This document shows positions 21,710 to 29,465 of a DNA stretch of 40,566 nt, in pieces. The position numbers were made by a program, and so were the translations under genes. The DNA is from Blastocatellia bacterium (GTDB taxonomy: Bacteria > Acidobacteriota > Blastocatellia > Pyrinomonadales > Pyrinomonadaceae): the NCBI GenBank assembly GCA_003488005.1, contig DNND01000024.1:1-40566 (forward strand). The letters are read 5' to 3'. The first letter of the stretch is position 1. The number at the start of each line of letters is the position of its first letter. Below the pieces are notes generated by a model that ran no database searches, was not told the origin of the DNA, and was given only the letters and a program-made list of their open reading frames with translations.

Positions 21710-23572
21710 TTACAAATACTCTTCAACCTTGCGAACGATCTCGCGAATCTGGAACGGACGGCCTTTGACTTTCGAGAAGGCAATCGCATCAACCAGGTAC
21801 TTCGCACGAATCATGGTACACAGTTGGCCCAGGTTCATCTCCGGCACGATCACCGTTTCAAAACCGGCAAGCACTTCGCCCAAGTTCTTCGGGAATGGGT
21901 TCAAATAGCGCAAGTGTGCCGCGGAAACGCTCTTACCTTCGCTCTGAAGTTTCTCGACGGCCGTGCTAATCGAGCCATAAGTCGAACCCCAGCCCAGCAC
22001 CAGCACCTTGCCCGTCTTTTCTCCGAACACTTCGACGACCGGAATGTCATTGGCAACTCGATCGATTTTTTCCTGGCGCAGCTTGACCATCAGATGATGG
22101 TTTTCCGGGTCGTAGTTCACGTTGCCGGTGATGTGTTGTTTCTCGATGCCGCCGATGCGATGCTCGAGTCCCGGCGTTCCGGGAATTGCATAGGGCCGCG
22201 CCAGCGTTTCCGGATCGCGCGAGTAGGGCATGAAGTTCGCCGGATCGGACGCAAACTTAACTTCGATCTTCGGCAGGTCGCTGATTTCCGGAATGGCCCA
22301 CGGCTCGGCGCCATTCGCGAGATAACCATCAGATAGGTAAAAGACCGGGCTCATGTATTTGAACGCGAGACGCACTGCTTCAATTGCCATTGCGAAGCAG
22401 TCGGCCGGCGTCTGCGGCGCAATCACGATAGCGGGACATTCGCCGTTGCGTCCCCAGACTGCCTGGAAAAGATCAGCCTGCTCAGTTTTTGTCGGCAAGC
22501 CGGTTGATGGACCACCGCGCTGCACGTTGATAATGACCAACGGCAACTCAGTCATCACTGCTAAACCAATCGCTTCCTGTTTGAGAGCGACTCCGGGACC
22601 GGATGTTCCAGTCAAGCCAATTTGCCCGGCAAAGCTGGCGCCGATGGCTGCGCAAACCGCTGCGATTTCATCTTCCGCCTGAAAAGTTTTCACACCAAAA
22701 CTTTTGTGGCGTGCCAACTCATGCAGAATGTCCGAAGCTGGAGTGATCGGATACGAACCGTAGAACAGCGGGCGATTCGCGAGTTGTGACGCCGCAACAA
22801 AACCGATAGCAGTTGCTTCGTTGCCGGTAATTTTCCGGTACTTGCCGGGCGCAATCTTCGCCTTCTTGATCGTGTAATGCGTGGTAAAGATTTCGGTCGT
22901 GTCGGCAAAGTTGTAGCCGGTGCGCAACGCGATTTCGTTAGCTTTTGCGAGTTCCGGGTTCTTGCCAAATTTGCTGGTGATCCAGTGGAGCGTGTTCTCC
23001 ATCGGCCGGTCGTAAAGCCAATAGAGCACGCCGAGCGCGAAAAAGTTTTTGGAACGATCAATCTCTTTGCGCGAAAGGGTGACGTTGCCTTTAAGCGCAT
23101 TCATGTTGAGCGTGGTCACCGGTAACTTGTGCACGCGATAGCCGGCGAGAGAGCCATCTTCCAATGGATTGGAAGCATAGTTTGCATACTTCAGGTTCTC
23201 AGGCGTAAAGCCGTCAGTATTAATAATGAGCGTGCCGCCTTCTTCGAGGTCGGGCAGATTCACTTTCAAGGCTGCCGGGTTCATCGCCACCAAAACGCTC
23301 GGCTGATCGCCCGGCGTTTTGATGTCCTGGCTCGAGAAGTTCAACTGAAAACCGCTGACGCCGGGCAAGCTACCCGCAGGCGCGCGAATCTCGGCAGGGA
23401 AATCAGGCAACGTCGAGATATCGTTACCGACAACCGCCGACGTGTTTGTAAATTGGGTGCCCGTTAACTGCATGCCGTCGCCAGAGTCGCCGGCAAAGCG
23501 GATGGTAACGGCTTCGACTTCCTCGAGATTCTTTACCGTGTGTTCTACCGGGGGTTCGATAACAGTGCTCAT
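21710..23572 (-). CDS. korA: 2-oxoacid:ferredoxin oxidoreductase, fused gamma-alpha subunit
   Basis: A 620-residue KorA-type subunit. The N-terminal gamma domain (about 20-210) starts IRFAGDSGDGMQLTG and contains APAGSLPGVSGFQLNFSS. The alpha (pyrimidine-binding) domain (about 245-450) includes ATAIGFVAASQLANRPLFYGSYPITPASDILHEL, the AEDEIAAVCAAIGASFAG region, TGTSGPGVALKQEAIGLAV and IINVQRGGPSTGLPTKTEQ. A C-terminal transketolase-C-like domain (LVLGWGSTYGS, VIVPEMNLGQL) ends it. It works with KorB at 19047-20168. A CBS-domain gene lies 111 bp upstream, beyond a heptamer hairpin. ATG 23572 (MSTVIEPP) has AAGGAAC about 15 bases upstream. Confidence 0.93.
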   Translation of the reverse strand: MSTVIEPPVEHTVKNLEEVEAVTIRFAGDSGDGMQLTGTQFTNTSAVVGNDISTLPDFPAEIRAPAGSLPGVSGFQLNFSSQDIKTPGDQPSVLVAMNPAALKVNLPDLEEGGTLIINTDGFTPENLKYANYASNPLEDGSLAGYRVHKLPVTTLNMNALKGNVTLSRKEIDRSKNFFALGVLYWLYDRPMENTLHWITSKFGKNPELAKANEIALRTGYNFADTTEIFTTHYTIKKAKIAPGKYRKITGNEATAIGFVAASQLANRPLFYGSYPITPASDILHELARHKSFGVKTFQAEDEIAAVCAAIGASFAGQIGLTGTSGPGVALKQEAIGLAVMTELPLVIINVQRGGPSTGLPTKTEQADLFQAVWGRNGECPAIVIAPQTPADCFAMAIEAVRLAFKYMSPVFYLSDGYLANGAEPWAIPEISDLPKIEVKFASDPANFMPYSRDPETLARPYAIPGTPGLEHRIGGIEKQHITGNVNYDPENHHLMVKLRQEKIDRVANDIPVVEVFGEKTGKVLVLGWGSTYGSISTAVEKLQSEGKSVSAAHLRYLNPFPKNLGEVLAGFETVIVPEMNLGQLCTMIRAKYLVDAIAFSKVKGRPFQIREIVRKVEEYL

Positions 23573-23604
23573 GTGTATTTAGCGAAGTTCCTTTCCAACT
23601 AGGG

Positions 23605-23678
23605 CGTAAATCGTCAATCGTAAATCGTGAATAGAAAAAGCGTACTGACTATTTACGATTCACGATTCACGATTCACG
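23605..23678. repeat. CGTRAAT heptamers as an inverted repeat
   Basis: Four direct units (CGTAAAT, CGTCAAT, CGTAAAT, CGTGAAT; 23605-23632) face four complementary units (ATTTACG, then ATTCACG three times; 23651-23678) across an 18-bp loop. The hairpin lies between the CBS gene and korA, where it could attenuate or process a shared transcript. Confidence 0.85.
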
Positions 23679-23683
23679 AAGGT

Positions 23684-24205
23684 TTACCCGCCATCAGTGC
23701 TATCCATCACCTGATTTGGATTCGGCGGCAGGTTCATCGTGGTTTTCGGGTAGCTCTCAGCGAGATAACGAATTACGTCAAATACCGAAATCGAGCCGAC
23801 CAGCTTGCCATCTTTCACCAGCGGAATATTGCGATAACCCTTGTCATTCATAATCGCCACGGCATCGCCGATCGTGGCGTCCGGCGTTAGCGTCGCGACT
23901 ACCGGCGACATCCAATTGCTCACCGGCGCGGTCTCGTCCACCGCTTGTCCTACCACCTTCGTCAGTAGATCACGTTCCGTAAAAATCCCCACCACCGAGC
24001 GATCTGCCGCGCAAACTATCGCGCAACCACCCTCATCTTGTTTCATTACCTGCATGGCTTTGAAAAGCGGCGTGGAAGGCTCGACGCAAACGTAATCGTC
24101 AGTCTCCATCAGGCTCACGCTGTCAGCGCGCGCTTTGTGAGACGCGTCGGTCTTGGCGATGGCAACAGAAGGCGGTTGACTGGCGGCGAGTTGTTTACCT
24201 GACAT
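23684..24205 (-). CDS. Tandem CBS-domain protein
   Basis: A 173-residue cytosolic protein: a short N-terminal extension, then CBS 1 (about 30-90; CVEPSTPLFKAMQVMKQ, SVVGIFTERDLLTKV) and CBS 2 (about 95-155; WMSPVVATLTPDATIGDAVAIMND, KLVGSISVFDVIRYLAE). Such pairs (Bateman modules) bind AMP/ATP or S-adenosyl ligands and regulate a partner. It is the first gene of the minus-strand run ahead of korA, and a second CBS protein closes the run at 17931, which suggests adenylate-responsive control of the ferredoxin oxidoreductase. That role is inferred from context. Confidence 0.9.
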   Translation of the reverse strand: MSGKQLAASQPPSVAIAKTDASHKARADSVSLMETDDYVCVEPSTPLFKAMQVMKQDEGGCAIVCAADRSVVGIFTERDLLTKVVGQAVDETAPVSNWMSPVVATLTPDATIGDAVAIMNDKGYRNIPLVKDGKLVGSISVFDVIRYLAESYPKTTMNLPPNPNQVMDSTDGG

Positions 24206-24516
24206 CGATTGATTACTCCGAAAAATCGATTGGACTGGTAGCGGAGACGTGTTCTAAATCCAATCCGAATTCTATCAGTAAAACTAAACTGACTTAAAGG
24301 CAGAAAGCCTGGCCGTGGTTTCAGTCGGGGTGGTTCGAGTGACTTCTGGGTTTTGTTGGCGGCTGGGTTGTCTGATGATATATTACGCCCCCCACGCAAC
24401 CCCATTGTAACTCGGCGTGGGTTTTACAGAAGGGGTCGAGGTCAAAGAACAGACGTCCGGGTGCTTTCGTCGACCCATCCTCGCGCCCACAAACCTACGC
24501 CCGCCAGGAGGACACT
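24206..24516. other. 311-bp divergent intergenic region
   Basis: The region lies between the divergent CBS and secreted-protein genes, so it should hold promoters for both. I see no consensus hexamers with good spacing, no repeat family and no RNA gene. AGGAGG at 24506-24511 is the ribosome-binding site of the plus-strand gene. Confidence 0.5.
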
Positions 24517-24984
24517 ATGCGCAAACTCACTTCTCACATACTTCTAAGTCTCTCATTAGGACTTCTGTTTGCTGCGTCTGCAATCGCGCAGACTAGTCAC
24601 AGCGTCTGGTCAGATAAACCGTTCCTTATTAAAGACGGAAAGTCCGAGAAGGAATTCAAAGACATAAAGCAAGGCGATGCAATCTTCGCGTGGACCCAGG
24701 CCACACCCCGCGCTTATGCACACGCACACGGAGTGATTTCGTCGTCACTTAATTACGACTTCATGCTGATCACAGTCACGAGCAGTGATGCCGACAGTAT
24801 TAGCGGGAAGTGGGTAGTGAGGCGTAACGGCGTTATCGTGTGTAGCAATTGCATCGGCAAAGCTTATGGGCTTAGTCAGCCAGCCCTTCCGGCTAACTAT
24901 TTCAAAATCTATGTGGGCACACCGGCAGCGTACGCGGAGAAATGGGGTTACATCGCTTACTTCAGCAACCGGTTCGATTTTTGA
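24517..24984 (+). CDS. Small secreted protein, function unknown
   Basis: A 155-residue exported protein with a clear signal peptide (HILLSLSLGLLFAASAIAQ, cleavage near residue 25). The mature part is Tyr/Ser-rich and beta-like (FAWTQATPRAYAHAHGVI, DFMLITVTSSDADSISGKWVVRRNGVIVC) with one CSNC cysteine pair (about 110-113) that could form a disulphide or bind metal. A strong AGGAGG lies five bases before ATG 24517. It is a single-gene unit convergent with the cysteine desulfurase gene. No family is recognised. Confidence 0.75.
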   Translation: MRKLTSHILLSLSLGLLFAASAIAQTSHSVWSDKPFLIKDGKSEKEFKDIKQGDAIFAWTQATPRAYAHAHGVISSSLNYDFMLITVTSSDADSISGKWVVRRNGVIVCSNCIGKAYGLSQPALPANYFKIYVGTPAAYAEKWGYIAYFSNRFDF

Positions 24985-25058
24985 AGTTGCTGTTCGGCTA
25001 AACTGTTCAGGAAGACGGATAGCGCGTGTGCTTCAGGCCTGACCCACTCCGGCTATCA

Positions 25059-26243
25059 CTAACGCTGCCGCATGGAGAGCGCGCTTAGCTCCTTCTCATA
25101 TGGCGACATCTCTACGAGTTTGTCGATAATCTCCGGCAGTACTCTCAACGTCTGATCGATTTCCTCTTCAGTGTTGTAGCGTCCGAGCGAAAATCTGATC
25201 GAGCCCTGTGCAGCCGTGTAGGGAACATTCATCGCGCGCAAAGTCGGCGAAGATTCACGGGTGGTGGAATGACAAGCCGAACCCGTGGAAACGCAAATGC
25301 CGGCAGCATCGAGTTGCACCAGAATGTTTTCGCCTTCGACATATTCAAAAGAAATGTTTGCGGTGTTAGGCAAGCGCTTCGCGCGATCCGGTGTGCCGTT
25401 CAAGCGCGCGTTGGGAATCGTACGCAATATTTCGTCTTCCAGTTTGTTGCGCAACTTTTCGATCTGATCGTGGCTGTCGAAGCTTTTTGCCAACTCGCAA
25501 GCTGCACCCAGGCCAACGATGTTTGGAACGGCAGAAGTTCCCGCGCGTCGGCCGGATTCCTGGCCACCGCCGATAATGAATGGCGGCAGCGTTAGTCCTT
25601 CACGGATGTATAGGGCGCCGACTCCCTGCGGGGCGTGCAGCTTGTGACCGGAAAGCGCAAACAGATCGACTTCACTGTTTTTCAGGTCGATAGGAATTTT
25701 GCCAACTGCCTGAACGCCATCAACGTGAAAGACTGCGTCTGAATTTTCGCGAACGATCTTTCCAATCTCGTTTATCGGGAACAGCACGCCGGTTTCGTTG
25801 TTGGCCAACATCACCGAAACAATCCCCGTGTCGCGGCGCAGCGTCCGGCGCAAGTCGTCAAGATTAAGTTCCCCGCTTTCGTTTACCTCAAGCCAGGTAA
25901 CTTCGCAGCCGATCTGCTCGAGATGCGCGCAAAGATTGCGCACGGCTTCATGCTCGACGCGGGTAGTGATGATGTGACGGCGCGTGGGATTTTGTTCGAG
26001 AAAACCGCCGATGGCCCAGTTGTCGGATTCCGAACCGCACGAGGTGAACACGATTTCGCTCGCTTGTGCAGCGCCAATCAATTCAGCAACTTGTTCTCGG
26101 GCGTATTCAACTGCGGCTTTCATTCGTTGGCCCAGCGAGTGCGCGGAAGACGGATTGCCGTAGGCCTCAGTAAGGTAAGGCTGCATCGCCGCGAAAACTT
26201 CCGGCGCGACGCGCGTGGTTGCGTTGTTGTCTAAATAGATCAT
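25059..26243 (-). CDS. nifS: Cysteine desulfurase, NifS/IscS family
   Basis: A 394-residue PLP enzyme that takes sulfur from cysteine and passes it as persulfide for Fe-S cluster assembly. It shows the N-terminal MIYLDNNATT and NPSSAHSLGQ, the PLP-lysine motif SGHKLHAPQGVGALY, GGGQESGRRAGT, and the active-site loop VSTGSACHS with the persulfide-carrying Cys. The short loop around this Cys is the group I (NifS/IscS) form. Length is normal. ATG 26243 has no Shine-Dalgarno sequence; instead an 11-unit heptamer array begins 5 bp upstream. The NifU-like scaffold gene lies 384 bp upstream on the same strand, so the two are probably a functional pair. Confidence 0.95.
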   Translation of the reverse strand: MIYLDNNATTRVAPEVFAAMQPYLTEAYGNPSSAHSLGQRMKAAVEYAREQVAELIGAAQASEIVFTSCGSESDNWAIGGFLEQNPTRRHIITTRVEHEAVRNLCAHLEQIGCEVTWLEVNESGELNLDDLRRTLRRDTGIVSVMLANNETGVLFPINEIGKIVRENSDAVFHVDGVQAVGKIPIDLKNSEVDLFALSGHKLHAPQGVGALYIREGLTLPPFIIGGGQESGRRAGTSAVPNIVGLGAACELAKSFDSHDQIEKLRNKLEDEILRTIPNARLNGTPDRAKRLPNTANISFEYVEGENILVQLDAAGICVSTGSACHSTTRESSPTLRAMNVPYTAAQGSIRFSLGRYNTEEEIDQTLRVLPEIIDKLVEMSPYEKELSALSMRQR

Positions 26244-26248
26244 CTGTT

Positions 26249-26325
26249 CGTGAATCGTGAATCGTGAATCGTGAATCGTAAATCGTAAATCGCGAATCGT
26301 AAATCGTAAATCGTAAATCGTGAAT
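26249..26325. repeat. Eleven-unit CGTRAAT heptamer array
   Basis: Eleven contiguous 7-bp units (CGTGAAT four times, CGTAAAT twice, CGCGAAT, CGTAAAT three times, CGTGAAT) occupy the leader of the desulfurase gene up to 5 bp from its ATG. The same unit recurs at 11244, 23605 and 26618. Confidence 0.95.
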
Positions 26326-26353
26326 AGTAGACCCTATTGAGGAATTGTTTCGT

Positions 26354-26599
26354 CTATCGGTTCTTGAATAGCGATATTAAGGCCGCTGCTGAGGCTATGG
26401 TAAATACCATTGCCATCAGCAAAGCCGAGACCAGAATAACCGCATCTGTTAGTTCTCGCTGTTCCTCCCTATCGCTCGAAAGCGATTTTGACCACCACAA
26501 CCTGGGCATTCTTCCGCGAGTAGATTTGCTGAAAACCAAAAACCAACACCCTATGTCCATTAATATCAGGAGAACCACTGCTGCCATAAGACTAAACAC
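26354..26599 (-). CDS. Possible small membrane protein between nifU- and nifS-like genes
   Basis: An 81-residue frame with two credible transmembrane segments: residues about 5-24 (MAAVVLLILMDIGCWFLVF) and 52-76 (AVILVSALLMAMVFTIASAAALI), separated by a basic/acidic loop (KSTRGRMPRLWWSKS, SDREEQREL). The charge pattern is protein-like. It lies on the same strand as its neighbours and is flanked on both sides by heptamer arrays. No ribosome-binding site is obvious and no family is recognised, so it may be spurious. Confidence 0.45.
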   Translation of the reverse strand: MFSLMAAVVLLILMDIGCWFLVFSKSTRGRMPRLWWSKSLSSDREEQRELTDAVILVSALLMAMVFTIASAAALISLFKNR

Positions 26600-26617
26600 T
26601 TTCGCTGCCAGCGTTCT

Positions 26618-26644
26618 ATTTACGATTCACGATTTACGATTCAC
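26618..26644. repeat. Heptamer array providing the 3' end of the NifU-like gene
   Basis: ATTTACG, ATTCACG, ATTTACG, ATTCAC on the plus strand. On the minus strand the coding sequence runs into it, so the final NRKS residues and TGA stop are encoded by CGTAAAT/CGTGAAT units. Confidence 0.85.
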
Positions 26645-27202
26645 TTCTTCCAAAATATCTTCAATCAACGGGTAACAGGAGCGGCAGCCGGCGCCGGCAT
26701 TGCACGCACGCGTGACTGCCGCAATCGTGTCAAGGTGTTTAGTCTGAATCTCGTTCTCAATCGTTCGTTCCGAGACACCGAAGCAGGTACAGATAAGCGC
26801 GTCGTCACCGTCCCAATGATCGCGCGCTGAATCGCTGTAGGCGCGGATGGCCTCGAGCAAAGCTTCCGACGCGAGGAGCACACAGTCGCCGCGGCCGGCA
26901 ACCTCCGGTCCCAGGCCGCGCTCAATTGTCTCCAAGTCTTCGGCGAGTGCGGCCGCTTCAGCCGTCGTTGCATTCTTTACTCGCTCGGTGAGAACAGACA
27001 ACGCTGCCACCAACACGGTGCAGCCGGCAACCTTGAATTTTGCGTCAACGATCCGTTGTGCATCGTCGACGTGTAGCGAAACTCTTGCGACTGCGCCACA
27101 GGCGAACGACGCCGAGCGGCCAATAAAATTTGGTAACTCCGCTTCCCCGACATTTCCTGGGTTCGAGAATTGTACGGCCGCAAGGCCGGCATCAACACGC
27201 AT
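26627..27202 (-). CDS. NifU-like Fe-S scaffold with BFD-type [2Fe-2S] domain
   Basis: About 191 residues. The N-terminal IscU/NifU-N domain starts FSNPGNVGEAELPNFIG and keeps three possible cluster cysteines (SFACGAV, VAGCTVLVAALSVLTE, GDCVLLASEALLEAI), although surrounding residues are diverged. The second domain is a BFD-like [2Fe-2S] module with ICTCFGVSE and AGAGCRSCYPLIEDIL (CxC...CxxC). The C-terminal Nfu domain of classical NifU is absent. It would receive sulfur from the desulfurase at 25059. ATG 27202 is chosen; TTG/GTG alternatives lie 9-12 bases upstream, none with a clear ribosome-binding site. The last four residues come from a heptamer repeat. Confidence 0.85.
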   Translation of the reverse strand: MRVDAGLAAVQFSNPGNVGEAELPNFIGRSASFACGAVARVSLHVDDAQRIVDAKFKVAGCTVLVAALSVLTERVKNATTAEAAALAEDLETIERGLGPEVAGRGDCVLLASEALLEAIRAYSDSARDHWDGDDALICTCFGVSERTIENEIQTKHLDTIAAVTRACNAGAGCRSCYPLIEDILEEVNRKS

Positions 27203-27262
27203 AACAATCACCAAAATGTATCATGATGGTTATCCCTGCGGTAACGCACTATCATAGGCGTC

Positions 27263-27982
27263 ATGTTCGATCAGTTTCGTGAACGCAGTTTAGAGCTTGA
27301 GCACATCGACAAAGGTGATTATACCGACGAGGAATACGAGGGCTGCATTATCGAACTTCAGAGAGTTAACCGTTGGCTTGGCGATGCGCAGGCGTTGAAG
27401 GATTCGTTACTCAAGGAAATCGCGCGCGTGAACTTGCAAAGCTTTTCCGTGGTTGACGTCGGCGCGGGCTCAGGCGAGTTGTTGCGGGTAGTCGCCGGCT
27501 GGGCTCGTCAGACGAAACGAACGGCGTTGTTGACCGGTGTGGAATTAAACGCCCGTTCTGCTGAGGCGATTGCTGAGGAGTCCGAAGGTTTTGCTGAAAT
27601 TAGCGCAGTGCGCGGCGATGGGTTTCAGCTGCCTTTTGCTGACAACACGTTTGACTACGCAATCTGCTCGTTGTTCACACATCATTTCAAAGACGACGGT
27701 GTCGAAAAGCTTTTGCGCGAACTGAGCCGGGTCGCAGCGCGTCGCATATTTGTAATCGACCTCCATCGTCATCCGGTCGCGTATTATTTCTACACCACGA
27801 TTGGCCGGCTGTTTTTGCATAATCGCTTGCTACGCGAGGACGGGGCGCTATCAATCCTGCGAAGTTTCAAGCCAAAGGAGTTACAGCAGTTGGCGCAGAG
27901 TGCGGGACTCGAGAGTCCGCGAATTGAGCGGCACTTTCCCTACCGGCTAGTATTGAGTGCTGCAAAAATAATCCAAAAATGA
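27263..27982 (+). CDS. SAM-dependent methyltransferase paired with a flavoprotein
   Basis: A 239-residue class I methyltransferase: motif I VVDVGAGSGELLRVVA (about 63-78), GVELNARSAEAIAEE, RGDGFQLPFADNTFDYAICSLFTHHF, and the membrane-leaning C-terminal region HRHPVAYYFYTTIGRLFLHN. This arrangement resembles methylases that act on isoprenoid or polyketide quinone-like rings. The stop overlaps the next ORF (ATGA), so it is co-translated with an FAD-dependent oxidoreductase of geranylgeranyl-reductase type. In other bacteria this pair often accompanies a type III polyketide synthase, which is missing here. It is divergent from the NifU-like gene with only 60 bp between starts. Confidence 0.87.
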   Translation: MFDQFRERSLELEHIDKGDYTDEEYEGCIIELQRVNRWLGDAQALKDSLLKEIARVNLQSFSVVDVGAGSGELLRVVAGWARQTKRTALLTGVELNARSAEAIAEESEGFAEISAVRGDGFQLPFADNTFDYAICSLFTHHFKDDGVEKLLRELSRVAARRIFVIDLHRHPVAYYFYTTIGRLFLHNRLLREDGALSILRSFKPKELQQLAQSAGLESPRIERHFPYRLVLSAAKIIQK

Positions 27983-29193
27983 GCAGCATGGCTAAAGAAT
28001 TTGATGTAGCGATAGCGGGCGCTGGTCCGGCAGGCACGAGCGCCGCTATTCGGCTGGCGCTGAATGGCGCGCGAGTTTTGCTGCTGGAAGAAAAGAAGTT
28101 TCCGCGCGCCAAACTATGCGGCGAATTCATCTCTCCTGAATGCATCGGCCATTTCCAACAACTCGGAGTCCTGGACCAGATGCTTTCGGCCGGCGCCAAC
28201 GCACTTCGCGAGACCGTTTTCTATTCGGCACGCGGCCACCAGGTTGCGGTGCCCAGCGAATGGTTTACGTCAGGCGCGAATGCGCTCGGTCTCAGTCGCA
28301 GTGAGATGGACCAGCGTCTGCTCGAACGCGCCAGGACGCTCGGGGTAGCCGTTCTTGAAGGCTCGCATGCCGCTGGACTGGTTATTAAGAATGACTGTGT
28401 CTGCGGCGTGCAAGTAAAAACGTTTACGGGCGCAAATGAATTTCGAGCGAGGTTGACTATTGACGCGACCGGAAGGACGCGCGCCCTCGCCCGGCACTTT
28501 GATCGCGAGGCTCAACGGCGATCGAGCAAGGGCAAGCGCGGCCTGGTGGCCTTCAAGGCCCATTTGGAAAACACGCGCGTCGCGCCGGGCGCTTGCGAGA
28601 TTTATTTCTATGGCGGGGGTTACGGCGGTCTCAGCGAAATCGAACACGGGCTCAGCAATCTGTGCTTCATCGTTTCATCCAGCGACGTGCGCCGTCTGGG
28701 CTCCGATCCGGACAGAGTGCTGCGCGAAGTAGTGATGCGGAATTCGCGCGCCGCTAAAACTCTCGAGCAGGCGCGACTTTCTTCTCCCTGGCTGAGCGTT
28801 GCGCTCGAAGGCTTTGGACGCAGGTTGTTGACGCCGGCAAATGGCTTGCTGACCGTCGGCGACGCAGCGAGCTTCATTGATCCTTTCACTGGCAGCGGTA
28901 TGTTGATGGCGCTGGAGAGCGGCCAGGTTGTTGCAGACACGATTGCCTCCCAGCTTGGATCTGCGGGCGCAGCGCAAACAGTTGAGTTGATTGCGAAGGA
29001 ATACGAACGCGAATACATCCGCAGGTTTGACTCACGCTTGCGCGTCTCAGGATTGCTTCGTCGCGCGGCCTTTGTTCCACACCTGGCTGAAGCAGCCATA
29101 CTTATTTTCGGCGCCAGCGCCCACTTGCGTCGGAAACTTGCGCGCGCCACCCGGCGTGCGAATAACAGTCAATCGCACGCCTCGATCGGTTGA
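27979..29193 (+). CDS. FAD-dependent oxidoreductase, geranylgeranyl reductase family
   Basis: A 404-residue flavoprotein. The N-terminal Rossmann motif is DVAIAGAGPAGTSAA (9-23), then VLLLEEKKFPRAKLCGEF, the conserved 'P..K.CGE' of this family. ATG further in: TIDATGRTRALAR (GD-like second motif). The FAD-ribityl motif is LLTVGDAASFIDPFTGSGM. The family reduces isoprenoid double bonds or hydroxylates/halogenates aromatic rings; the substrate cannot be read here. The ATGA overlap with the methyltransferase shows a two-gene operon, consistent with modification of one lipid-like or quinone-like molecule. The C-terminus has a hydrophobic patch that may associate with the membrane. Confidence 0.88.
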   Translation: MSSMAKEFDVAIAGAGPAGTSAAIRLALNGARVLLLEEKKFPRAKLCGEFISPECIGHFQQLGVLDQMLSAGANALRETVFYSARGHQVAVPSEWFTSGANALGLSRSEMDQRLLERARTLGVAVLEGSHAAGLVIKNDCVCGVQVKTFTGANEFRARLTIDATGRTRALARHFDREAQRRSSKGKRGLVAFKAHLENTRVAPGACEIYFYGGGYGGLSEIEHGLSNLCFIVSSSDVRRLGSDPDRVLREVVMRNSRAAKTLEQARLSSPWLSVALEGFGRRLLTPANGLLTVGDAASFIDPFTGSGMLMALESGQVVADTIASQLGSAGAAQTVELIAKEYEREYIRRFDSRLRVSGLLRRAAFVPHLAEAAILIFGASAHLRRKLARATRRANNSQSHASIG

Positions 29194-29465
29194 TGACTGT
29201 AGCTGAGCGTGCGCAGTCTCTCTCCAGTTCCTCAGCAAAGCAGGAAAAGCTTGCCAGAAAGGGACTTTTTGGAGTAAAAGGACTGAGCAATTTCGTCTTC
29301 GTGCGCTCCGGCGCCTTTCTCAAAGGTCGTGACTTCGACGGCCGGATCGCTCCCCAGACCAGCGCCCAGGTATGTAGTTCACAATTGGTTGGTGTAGCGC
29401 GAGCTAAAGTTTTATTGACAGTTCACCCATTTGCCGAATCCGCTTTTAACTTTAAGGAGAATGAA

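Noticed and set aside
26249..26325. CRISPR-like regular repeat
   Set aside because: Units are 7 bp and contiguous with no spacers; no cas genes nearby.
29415..29443. TTGACA at 29415 as promoter of the Oar-like gene
   Set aside because: The sequence 16-18 bp downstream (near ATCCGC) does not resemble a -10 box; the next AT-rich hexamer is too far away.
29190..29465. 92-codon upstream extension of the Oar-like receptor
   Set aside because: It has no signal peptide at its start, and a Shine-Dalgarno plus signal peptide occur at 29466.
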